From positions 1 to 14,496 of the forward strand of contig JAKBTP010000176.1 in NCBI GenBank assembly GCA_021844355.1: a stretch of 14,496 bases of DNA, read 5' to 3'. A model generated the notes under the pieces. The model saw nothing but the letters and a program-made list of their open reading frames with translations. It was not told the origin of the DNA and searched no databases. The position numbers and the translations under genes were made by a program. This DNA comes from a bacterium. GTDB lineage: Bacteria > Chloroflexota > Dormibacteria > Aeolococcales > Bog-877. Position 1 is the first letter of the stretch; every line of letters starts with the position of its first letter. Positions 6,830 to 13,901 of this stretch are shown here, piece by piece.

Positions 6830-9137
6830 CGGCCAGCTGCGCCTCCAGGAGCTGGTTGGTCGCCGCGGGGCGATGGTGTTGTTGGCGGCGACCCTGGCGG
6901 GCCTGGCGGTCGGCGGTGCGCTGACGATCCTCGGTCTCTCCAGGGCCGGCAGCGCCAGCTGGGTGGCGACCACGGCCCTGGCGATGGCTCCCAGCCTCTG
7001 GTGGGTGCTCGACGGCCTGCGCCGCTCCCGACTGGGGGTCGACGTGATCGCCCTCCTGGCCCTGGTCGGGGCCCTGCTGGTGGGCGAGTACCTCGCCGGA
7101 GCGGTGATCGGCGTCATGGTGGCCAGCGGTCGGGCGCTCGAGGCTTGGGCGGCGGCCAGCGCCCGCCGCGAGCTGAGCTCCCTGCTCCAGCGCGCCCCCA
7201 AGGTGGGCAAGCGGCACACACCCTCCGGCGTGGAGACGATCCCGCTGCAGCAGGTCGAGGTGGGCGACCTCCTGCTGGTGGGGTCCGGGGACGTGGTCCC
7301 GGTCGACGGCGTTGTCGCCAGCCAGCTGGCGGTGCTGGACGAGTCGGCCCTCACCGGCGAGCCGCTGCCGGTCGAGCACCCCGTGGGGGAGCCGGTTCGG
7401 AGCGGAGTTGTCAACTCCGGGGACCCGTTCGACCTCCGGGTCACCGCCCGCGAGGCGGACAGCAGCTACGCGGCGATCGTGCGCCTGGTCCGGGAGGCCG
7501 AGTCCTCCACGGCTCCCTTCGTGCGTCTGGCCGACCGCTACGCCGCCTGGTTCCTACTGGCCACGCTGCTGATCGCCGGGGGGGCCTGGGCCTACTCCGG
7601 CGACCTGGTCCGGGCCGTGGCGGTGCTGGTGGTTGCCACCCCCTGCCCGCTGATCCTGGCGGCGCCGGTCGCCATCGTGGCCGGGCTGTCGCTCGCCGCA
7701 CGGCGGGGCGTGGTGGTCAAGGGGGGCCGGTCCCTGGAACAGCTGGCGCGCTGCCGGGTCCTGCTCCTGGACAAGACCGGGACCCTGACGATCGGCCAGC
7801 CCGAGGTGGCCGACGTTCTGAGCGCCGGGCCCCAGCCCGGCACCGAGATCCTGCGCCTCGCGGCCTCCCTCGACCAGGCCTCCTCCCACGTCCTGGCCGG
7901 CGCCATCGTGCGCGCGGCTCGCCTCTCCGGTCAGACCCTCAGCGCGCCGACTGGGGCCCGGGAGGTGGCCGGCTCTGGGATCTCCGGGGTCGTCGACGGC
8001 ATCCCGGTCGCCCTTGGTCGGGCGGCGTTCGCCGGAGCCGCCGAGGGGCTCCCCTGGGTGCGCGCCGCACGCCGCCGCGCGGCGCTGGAGGGCGCCGCCA
8101 CCGTGTTCGTCCAGGTCGGCCCGGCCGCCGCGGGCGTCCTCCTGCTCGCCGATCCGGTGCGGCCCGACGCGGCCCGGACGCTGCGAGCCCTGCGGCGAGC
8201 CGGGATCGAGCGGGTGGTGATGGTCACCGGGGACCGTCCGGAGGTCGCCCAGGCGATCGGCGCCGCGGTCGGGGTGGACGAGATCTTCGCCGAGCGCGCC
8301 CCGGCGGACAAGTCCGACGTGGTGCAGATGGAGCGCCGTCGGGGCCCGGTGATGATGGTCGGGGACGGCGTGAACGACGCTCCGGCGCTGGCCCTGGCCG
8401 ACGTCGGCGTGGCGATCGGAGCCCGGGGCGCCAGCGTTTCCTCCGAGACCGCCGACGTGGTGCTGACCGTAAACCGCCTGGATCGGCTCGGGGAGGCCAT
8501 GGCGGTGGCCCGCCGCTCCCGGTCGATCGCCATGCAGAGCGTGGTCGCCGGGATGGTGATGTCCCTGGCGGCGATGGGGGTGGCGGCGGCGGGCTATCTC
8601 CCACCGGTGGCCGGCGCGGTGCTGCAGGAGGCGATCGACGTCATCGTCATCCTCAACGCGCTTCGGGCGCTGCGCCCGGGACGGGGCTCCCGGGCCCTTC
8701 CGGCGCCCGACGCTGACGTGATCCGGGAGTTCCGCGGCCAGCACCCCGCCATCCGGGCCGCGATCGAGGGCATCCGGACCGCGGCGGAGGCGCTGGACAC
8801 CGAGGAGCCGGCGGATGCCCTTCGCCGCGTCCGTGAGCTGCGGGCCTCGCTGGTGCGCAAGGTCCAGCCCCACGAGGAGGCGGAGCAGACCGTCCTGTAC
8901 CCGGTGCTGGACCGGCTGCTGGGCGGCACCGACGCCACCGGGACGATGAGCCGGGCGCACGGCGAGATCCTCCACCAGATCCGGCTTCTGGGCCTCCTGC
9001 TCGACCAGATGGGCTCGGACGCCCCCGGACCCGCCGACCTGGCCGAGCTCCGCCGCCTCCTGTTCGGCCTCTACGCGGTGCTGCGACTCCACACCGAGCA
9101 GGAGGAGGAGTACTACCTCTCACTGGCCGAGGAGTAG
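6819..9137 (+). CDS. P1B-type metal ATPase with C-terminal hemerythrin domain
   Basis: A 772-residue heavy-metal pump. Key sites are TGEP (179-182), the membrane metal site TPCP (274-277), phosphorylation site DKTGTLT (Asp318) and GDGVND (515-520). His357 of the usual His-Pro pair is followed by Val instead of Pro. There is no N-terminal metal-binding domain. Residues 630-772 form a hemerythrin-like four-helix domain with His642, the pair H685xxxE689, His714, His719 and H758xxxE762 in the right order for a di-iron site. TPC plus a hemerythrin tail is the signature of P1B-5 ATPases; Sinorhizobium meliloti Nia of that group exports Fe(II) and Ni(II). The tail may sense or bind iron or O2 in the cytoplasm. 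The ATG at 6819 has GGAG eight bases upstream and overlaps the previous gene by 11 bases. Iron or nickel export is therefore the best guess; cobalt cannot be excluded. Confidence 0.92.
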   Translation: MVTDGQLRLQELVGRRGAMVLLAATLAGLAVGGALTILGLSRAGSASWVATTALAMAPSLWWVLDGLRRSRLGVDVIALLALVGALLVGEYLAGAVIGVMVASGRALEAWAAASARRELSSLLQRAPKVGKRHTPSGVETIPLQQVEVGDLLLVGSGDVVPVDGVVASQLAVLDESALTGEPLPVEHPVGEPVRSGVVNSGDPFDLRVTAREADSSYAAIVRLVREAESSTAPFVRLADRYAAWFLLATLLIAGGAWAYSGDLVRAVAVLVVATPCPLILAAPVAIVAGLSLAARRGVVVKGGRSLEQLARCRVLLLDKTGTLTIGQPEVADVLSAGPQPGTEILRLAASLDQASSHVLAGAIVRAARLSGQTLSAPTGAREVAGSGISGVVDGIPVALGRAAFAGAAEGLPWVRAARRRAALEGAATVFVQVGPAAAGVLLLADPVRPDAARTLRALRRAGIERVVMVTGDRPEVAQAIGAAVGVDEIFAERAPADKSDVVQMERRRGPVMMVGDGVNDAPALALADVGVAIGARGASVSSETADVVLTVNRLDRLGEAMAVARRSRSIAMQSVVAGMVMSLAAMGVAAAGYLPPVAGAVLQEAIDVIVILNALRALRPGRGSRALPAPDADVIREFRGQHPAIRAAIEGIRTAAEALDTEEPADALRRVRELRASLVRKVQPHEEAEQTVLYPVLDRLLGGTDATGTMSRAHGEILHQIRLLGLLLDQMGSDAPGPADLAELRRLLFGLYAVLRLHTEQEEEYYLSLAEE

Positions 9138-9175
9138 GCGCCGGCGCCGCTCACGCGAGCGGCCCCGACCGGGGC
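9137..9175. terminator. GC palindromes between convergent genes
   Basis: A 12-bp palindrome (GGCGCCGGCGCC, 9137-9148) touches the end of the ATPase gene, and GCCCC (9162-9166) pairs with GGGGC (9171-9175) around four bases. They lie between two convergent transcription units, where a two-way terminator would be expected. There is no T-run on either side. Confidence 0.3.
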
Positions 9176-9200
9176 AGGGCAGCCAGGGTGGAGCCGGCCC

Positions 9201-9993
9201 TCAGTCCGGCTCCAGCGGTGCGTTCGCGCTGCCCCCCTCGTCATGATTCTGGTCCACGGTTATGGTGGCATCGTCGGGTGCCGCGCCCAGCTCACGCAGC
9301 CGCTCGCGCATCTCTCACATCTGCCGCTCCATCTCCGTCACCTCGCGGCTCTGCCGAGCCAGGGTCCTCTCGCGCTCCCAGGTGGCGTAGCGGTCGGCGG
9401 TGCCCACGACCTTGCGGCCGAGGGGCCCGAACCTCTCCTCGGCCCTCTGTTCGACCCCCTCACGAAGGTCCGCCACCTGCCGCTGACGATGCTCGATCTC
9501 GGACCTGAGACGGACGGTGAGCTCGTCCTTGAACTGGCGCTGCATCGCCAGCTCCCACCGCTGGAAGAGCTCGTCAGCCAGCCCCGCGGCGAGCTGGCGC
9601 ATCTCGGCGGGCGCGGCCACCAGGGCCGTTCTCGGGGGCGCCCCTCCCGACTGTCTGGACTCTGACGGGTCTCTTGCCGGCTGCCCTCCCCCGGCCCCGG
9701 CAAGAGGATCCGAGGCACCCGGCGTCACGGCTGCGGGCCGGCCCGGCTCCCCCCGCGCGATCGACTCCGCAAGCCGCGGCATCCTCGGCCGCGACCCGGA
9801 CCTCGAGCCGGCCGTCAACTTCGACCACCCGGGGGGATGGGTCGCCGGCCACGATCCGGCCCCTGGCCTCCTCCACCGACAGCCCGGTGCGCCGGGCCAG
9901 GTCCTCCACGGTCAGCAGGCGCTCGTCCGAGGTTGACCCCTCGCGGGCGGCGCCAACCGCCTCGGGTCGGCCAGCTGCCGACTCCCCCATCAC
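9201..9993 (-). pseudogene. HTH plus coiled-coil DNA-binding-type protein, broken
   Basis: The gene begins at GTG 9993 or ATG 9990, 4 bases or fewer after the flavodoxin stop. The first part contains a helix-turn-helix-like stretch (LLTVEDLARRTGLSVEEARG) and a short strand-rich wing (PRVVEVDGRLEVRVA), like MerR or excisionase-type DNA-binding heads. Near 9778 the frame changes by one base: EDAA in the first frame is followed by RLAESIARGE in the other. That frame goes through a Gly/Pro/Ala linker into a long charged coiled coil (ELFQRWELAMQRQFKDELTV, then RQRQVADLREGVEQRAEERF) and meets a TGA at 9315-9317. Beyond it the same frame resumes as coiled coil (EMRERLRELG) and ends with an acidic tail at 9201. 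Without the two lesions it would be about 260 residues. No slippery site is visible, so mutation or sequencing error is likelier than programmed frameshifting. Its partner is probably DNA, but no target can be named. Confidence 0.6.
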
Positions 9994-9994
9994 C

Positions 9995-10492
9995 TCAGGC
10001 CGACTGCCGCCCCAGATCCTGGCCCCAGCGTCGGGCCCGGTCCAGCTCACCGTCGCGAAGGGGACCGTACTTGCCGCTCACGTGCAAGGCCTCCGGCTTG
10101 ACCACGGATCGGTACCCCAGGCGCTCCGTGGCCCTCAGGACCTTGGGGGAGGCGCTGCCGAAGGGGCCCCGCACCCGGGTATCGAAGGCGGCGCACCGGC
10201 CGGTGCCCTGAGCCAGGCCGTCGAGCCACTGATGCATCGGAGGCTGGGTGAGGTCGGGGTCGCTCGGCGCGCGGCCCACCTCGGTCCTGACCCCCTCCAG
10301 ACGTTGCTGGGTGGGCACACCGAAGGCGATGACCGGACAGCCCGCGACCAGGAGTCCGGCATCCGCCACCACCTGGGGAGTCGCCTCCGAGGTGGAGAGG
10401 ACCCTGGTCCCGGGTCCGATGCCATCGGCGATCGCCCGGGCCACCGCCGCCGTGTTCCCCCACAGGGACTCGAACACCACCACCGCGTTCAT
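9995..10492 (-). CDS. Flavodoxin-family protein
   Basis: A 165-residue protein with the flavodoxin fold: first strand and FMN-phosphate loop VVVFESLWGNTAAVARAI (4-21), a second strand with the LLVAGCPVIAFGVP block (48-60), and a C-terminal FDTRVRGPFGSASPKVLR / GYRSVVKPEALHVSGKYGPL pattern (103-145) typical of actinobacterial flavodoxin-like proteins. Family members bind FMN and act as low-potential electron carriers or quinone/FMN reductases; which applies here is unknown. ATG 10492 is chosen over ATG 10498 because GGAGGG sits six bases before the former and abuts the latter. It is upstream of, and almost touching, the HTH/coiled-coil gene, so the two were probably one operon. It converges with the metal ATPases. 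Confidence 0.82.
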   Translation of the reverse strand: MNAVVVFESLWGNTAAVARAIADGIGPGTRVLSTSEATPQVVADAGLLVAGCPVIAFGVPTQQRLEGVRTEVGRAPSDPDLTQPPMHQWLDGLAQGTGRCAAFDTRVRGPFGSASPKVLRATERLGYRSVVKPEALHVSGKYGPLRDGELDRARRWGQDLGRQSA

Positions 10493-10779
10493 GCCCATCC
10501 CTCCGTCGGGCGGGGTGCCCGGCTCTCCGCCTTGGCCGTGGTGCCCGCATCGCCCCCTGGCGATCCTACCGCTCCGGGCGGCACCGGACTGGAGCCAAGG
10601 TCAGCTTCCGGGATGGGTCGCTGCGCTAGTCGGGAGCTCGGTTCTTGCCCGCGATATGGCACCCACGTCCCAGCTCTTCTAGAATCCCCAGGTGGCCCGG
10701 TACAGCGGCCCTTCCGACCGTTCGCCGACAGTGTTGAAGCTGTCAGCGCAGATCGCCGGCCGGAGAGTGAGCTGAGACC
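10493..10779. other. Divergent region between flavodoxin and FtsH-like genes
   Basis: About 290 bases without a gene. It must contain the promoter of the flavodoxin operon and probably that of the AAA+ gene. A small A/T-richer spot with ATTCTAGAAG-like symmetry lies near 10676-10685, and a TTGAAG at about 10733 could be a -35, but no matching -10 is evident. No hairpin or RNA gene was recognised. Confidence 0.35.
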
Positions 10780-11970
10780 GTGACCTGGCGGGAGCCGTGG
10801 CGCGCGCACTTGGCACGAGGTCCGCGGCTGGCGCTGGTTCCGGCGGCCCTCGGTCCCCAAGCGGGCATGGGGGCCGCCCTTGGGTGGGTGCTGGCGGCCG
10901 CCCAAGGTGGCGGGGGGACGCGCGGCGGGATCTGGAGCCGGCGCCAGCACCCAGGGCCCGTGGTGGCAACGCCCGGCCCCCCCGAGGAGCCGATCACCTT
11001 CGCCAGTGTTGGCGGGATCGATGAGGTCCGGGACGAGCTGGTTCAGATCGTCGACTTCCTGCGCCATCCGGAGCGGTACTGGCGCCTGCGCTGCCAGCTC
11101 CCGCGCGGCGTCCTCCTCGGGGGTCAACCCGGCGCCGGCAAGACGCTGCTGGCCCGGGCCGTCGCCGGGGAGGCCGGGGTCCCCTTCATTCACATGGCAG
11201 GTTCGGAGTTCGTGGAGGTGTACGTGGGGCTCGGCGCCAGCCGGGTCCGCCAGCTCTTTGCCAAGGCCCGCGAGGCGGGTTCGGCGATCGTCTTCATCGA
11301 CGAGGTGGACGCCGTGGGCGGCCGCCGCCAGGGGGCCACCGGCGGCACCGCCGAACAGAATCACAGGCTCAACCAGCTGCTCACCGAGCTCGATGGGTTC
11401 ACGCCCCGCTCCCGCCTGGTGGTGCTCGCCGCCACCAACCGCGTGGATGTCCTCGACCCCGCCCTGCTGCGGCCCGGACGGTTCGACCAGCAGATCACCA
11501 TCCACGTCCCCGACCGGGCCGGGCGGCTGGCCATCCTTCGGATTCAGACTTCTCAGATGCCGCTGGGTTCGGAGGTGGACCTGGACCGGATCGCCGGTCA
11601 GACCAATGGCTGGGCCGGGGCCCACCTGAAGAACCTGGTCAACCGGGCGGCGCTCTGGTTGGCCCGCCTCGACCGCGCCGAGATCCGGACGGATGCTCTC
11701 GAGGCCTCGTATCAGCAGGTGCTCCTGGGGCCCGCCCGGACTGTCACCCTCAGCCTGGAGGACCGGGAGCGGGCCGCATACCACGAGGCCGGCCGCGCGG
11801 TGGCGGCGGTGCTGGGCCCGCTGCGGGCGGCTCCCGCCGCCCTCACCATCACCCCGCGGGGAAGGCGGACCGGGACCAGCGCCGCCGGCTCGGCCAAGGA
11901 CACCTCTGACTTCACCGCCTCCGAGCTGCGGGCCCGGCTGGTGGCGGCCTTCGGCGGATGGCGGCCGTGA
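10780..11970 (+). CDS. FtsH-like AAA+ protein, protease part truncated and damaged
   Basis: A 396-residue protein closely like the AAA+ ATPase of FtsH. It shows Walker A GQPGAGKT (115-122), the pore loop FVEVYVG (144-150), Walker B VFIDEVDAVG (171-180), sensor AATN (217-220) and the arginine-finger block LRPGRF (230-235). The zinc site that should read HEAGH is HEAGR (335-339), so the second zinc ligand is missing. The frame ends 57 residues later, just after ARLVAAFGG, where intact FtsH continues with most of its protease domain. The N-terminus has only a weakly hydrophobic stretch (17-41) instead of two clear membrane helices. It may be an ATP-driven unfoldase without protease activity, as in pseudoprotease FtsH relatives, or a decaying gene. 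GTG 10780 has a weak binding site; ATG 10867 (codon 30) is an alternative. The end overlaps the vapB remnant. Confidence 0.8.
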   Translation: MTWREPWRAHLARGPRLALVPAALGPQAGMGAALGWVLAAAQGGGGTRGGIWSRRQHPGPVVATPGPPEEPITFASVGGIDEVRDELVQIVDFLRHPERYWRLRCQLPRGVLLGGQPGAGKTLLARAVAGEAGVPFIHMAGSEFVEVYVGLGASRVRQLFAKAREAGSAIVFIDEVDAVGGRRQGATGGTAEQNHRLNQLLTELDGFTPRSRLVVLAATNRVDVLDPALLRPGRFDQQITIHVPDRAGRLAILRIQTSQMPLGSEVDLDRIAGQTNGWAGAHLKNLVNRAALWLARLDRAEIRTDALEASYQQVLLGPARTVTLSLEDRERAAYHEAGRAVAAVLGPLRAAPAALTITPRGRRTGTSAAGSAKDTSDFTASELRARLVAAFGGWRP

Positions 11971-12125
11971 CTGGACGCTCGGAGGCTGAGTTGATCCGCG
12001 AAGCGGTTGCCGTCCAGGTCCGTGCCTCGTGCCAACCCCGACCGAGGGGGCAGCTCTTCACGAGTGGCGATTCGTCGCTCGCAGAGCAAGCCGATGAGGC
12101 GCTCGCCGGTTTCGGTGAGCGCTGA
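11958..12125 (+). pseudogene. vapB: VapB-type antitoxin, 5'-truncated
   Basis: Fifty-five codons from ATG 11958. GRSEAELIREAV (6-17) is the second helix of a ribbon-helix-helix (CopG-type) domain, and PRPRGQLFTSGD...LAEQADEALAGFGER (28-55) is the toxin-binding tail seen in VapB proteins that precede PIN toxins. The N-terminal beta strand that reads DNA, and most of helix 1, are missing: upstream the DNA is the FtsH-like gene in another frame. The fragment could still be made by re-initiation at the FtsH stop (11968-11970), which it overlaps by 13 bases, and might still bind the toxin, but it should not bind DNA. The stop overlaps the first toxin codon in a CTGA arrangement. Confidence 0.68.
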
Positions 12126-12547
12126 TCGCACTCATCTGCGACACCAGCGGACTTCTCGCGTATTTCGATGGAAGCGACGCGTACTGCGCTGCGGTCAGCA
12201 GGGTCATCGAAGCCGATTCGGGTCCTTTCATCGTGTCGCCCTACGTCGTCGCCGAGCTCGACTACTTGCTGGCGACTCGGCGAGGGGTTCACGCCGAACT
12301 GGCTGCACCGAACGAGCTGTCAGGCGGCGCCTGGGAACCGGCGAGCATGGAGGTCGCTGACCTTCGGGAAGCCTGCGCGGTGATCGACAGGTACCGAGAT
12401 CAGGAGATCGGCGTCGCAGATGCTTCGCTGGTCGTACTCGCCCACCGGTACCGGACCGATCGTCTGCTCACTTTGGATCGTCGTCACTTTCGTGTGATCC
12501 GCTCGACTGCCGGAAAGCCGTTCACGATCTTGCCTGAAGCACTGTAA
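12122..12547 (+). CDS. vapC: VapC-type PIN-domain ribonuclease toxin
   Basis: A 141-residue PIN-domain protein, normal length for VapC toxins, which cleave tRNA or rRNA and stop translation. All four acidic metal ligands are visible: Asp7 (ICDTSGLL), Glu45 (VVAELDYLL), Asp100 (GVADASLVVLA) and Asp119 (LTLDRRHF). No ATG, GTG or TTG opens the frame before the first catalytic Asp; the full-length frame begins at CTG 12122, which overlaps the antitoxin stop in the place where ATGA or GTGA is usual. A GTG at 12233 would lose Asp7 and the first strand, hence be inactive. Either CTG is used at low efficiency or the start was lost by mutation, which would make sense beside a truncated antitoxin. Codons and active site look otherwise intact. 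Confidence 0.82.
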   Translation: MIALICDTSGLLAYFDGSDAYCAAVSRVIEADSGPFIVSPYVVAELDYLLATRRGVHAELAAPNELSGGAWEPASMEVADLREACAVIDRYRDQEIGVADASLVVLAHRYRTDRLLTLDRRHFRVIRSTAGKPFTILPEAL

Positions 12548-13141
12548 CACGGGAGGGCGACGCGCAATCTCCCAAGTTCGTCTTGCATCGACCACGGCCC
12601 ATCCGTGCTGGGGATCCCGGGATCCCTGGGCGGCGGCATCCGGTTCGAATTCTTTGCGTTGGTGGGGTTGTTGCAGAATTCTGTTTCTGGCCTCTGGCGA
12701 CTTCGGCGAGGCCGTGTCCGGGGTCTTCCCATCTGGGGCGCGTACACGCTGCTACCGGTTTTCTGTACATGGCGGTGATGGCCGAGACGGCCCAGACCCG
12801 ACGTGAACGAGGCACCTTGATGGCCTCAAACGAGTGAGTCTGACAGGGGTGAGCCGGAGGGTCTGCCGGGCTACGGGACCGGCGGGACCGCCACGAGCAG
12901 ACCCCGGAGCGGCAGCCGCCGCTCAACAGGTATCGGCCAAGACCTTGGCCACCAGGGTGAGCAGATTGGAACTGGGAAGCCCGGGCTGCACCAGGACAGA
13001 TTCGTCGCTGCCCCACTGAAGCCAAGGAGGCGGATTGGGTGAGTCTCCCAGGGCGCTGGGCCTACACTCCTGCGCGGGCCCCAGGCAGGGCCGGGTACAT
13101 TTCTGCCCGCGCTACCATCAGACCGGTATACCATCCTGCGT
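12548..13141. other. 594-bp gap between vapC and the AAA ATPase remnant
   Basis: No gene is recognised. It contains a 16-bp palindrome made of two GGGATCCC units (12611-12626), a 7+7-bp hairpin GGCCAAG/CTTGGCC (12935-12950), and a perfect AAGGAGG (13024-13030) eight bases before a GTG at 13039 whose frame gives no recognisable protein. A + frame from 12583 to 12837 has protein-like stretches (VVAEFCFWPL, FLYMAVMAETAQ) that may come from a dispersed repeat. A TATACC at 13127-13132 could be a -10 element for the ATPase remnant. Confidence 0.4.
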
Positions 13142-13901
13142 GTAAATACGAATATCGGCCAGCTCGCCCAGGAGCTCTCACGTCTCAACCCGTGGTGGAG
13201 GGACAGGCGGTGGGCTTTGACCGACCCAGACCTGCGGGAAGCGGCGGACACTGGTCTCAGCTACCGTTCGGGGGCCCTATCCGGGCTTGTGACAAGGTGC
13301 CTATACGTACTGAGAGGTCCGCGGCGGGTGGGGAAGACCGTGGCTCTCAAACAGCAGATCGAGGACCTGATCGCCGACGAGGTACCGCCGACTGCGAAAA
13401 TACGAGTGGCAGCCGACGACATGGCGGCCAAGGAGCTGCGGACCCTGGTGCAGAACACCGCGTTGCCAATGCTCCCCGCCGGTCACCGACGGGTCTGGTT
13501 CTTCGACGAGATCTCCTCCGTGACCGGCAACTCGGCGCAGGAAATCAAGTGGCTCCGAGACAACGACCCAGCGTTCCGCGAGGCCACGGTAGTCCTCACC
13601 GGATCTAACGCGACGGCGCTGACCGAGGCCGGTGGCGAGCTGGCCGGTCGACGTGGGCGAGCAACAAACCTGGACCGGTCCCTGTGCCCCATGGGCTTCC
13701 GAACCTTCGCCGAACTGGTGGCCCACGCCCCTTTGCCGGATGTGGAACCACTTGACGTGGCATCGTTACTTGGCGCGATAGCCCGCTCGGCGTACCAAGC
13801 GTCCCTCCCCTAGCTCGACGATCTCGTGCGCCTGTGGGAAACGCACCTCACCTATGGCGGGTTCCCGCGATCGGTGGCGACGCGTTTAAGCACAGCCAAC
13901 G
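13142..13901 (+). pseudogene. AAA ATPase of the DUF4143 group, broken and cut
   Basis: The frame reads from about 13142 (IGQLAQELSRLNPWWRDRRW) into DPDLREAADTGLSYRS, Walker A GPRRVGKT (13316-13339), Walker B WFFDE followed by ISSVTG, sensor VVLTGSNA, and LAGRRGRATNLDRSL with PMGF. This is the order of the AAA_14/DUF4143 ATP-binding proteins. A TAG at 13811-13813 interrupts it; the frame then continues in family style (LVRLWETHLTYGGFPRSVA) until about 13901, where the end of a mobile element begins, so the DUF4143 C-terminal domain is missing. No standard start codon opens the conserved N-terminus; TTG 13217 is the first usable start and would lose about 25 family-like residues. The role of these ATPases is not established. 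The product is unlikely to work. Confidence 0.75.

Noticed and set aside
7001..8716. 571-codon open + frame inside the metal ATPase
   Set aside because: It is a Gly/Arg-rich alternative frame of a gene whose motifs are all in the other frame.
7554..9092. 512-codon minus-strand frame
   Set aside because: Antisense shadow of the metal ATPase with no motif or start site of its own.
10489..11784. 431-codon minus-strand frame
   Set aside because: Antisense to the FtsH-like gene, which has complete AAA+ motifs.
12611..12626. 16-bp palindrome GGGATCCC x2 as a recombination site
   Set aside because: No recombinase gene or second copy is in the window; a palindrome of restriction-site type is weak evidence alone.
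13039..13608. GTG frame with a perfect AAGGAGG upstream
   Set aside because: Most of it runs out of frame over the AAA ATPase, whose frame shows clear Walker motifs; the translation has no recognisable fold.
800..13813. Stop-codon recoding (read-through) as an explanation for interrupted genes
   Set aside because: The interrupting stops are TAA, TGA and TAG, one each, while the same three codons end intact genes or frames nearby; two genes also need frameshifts.
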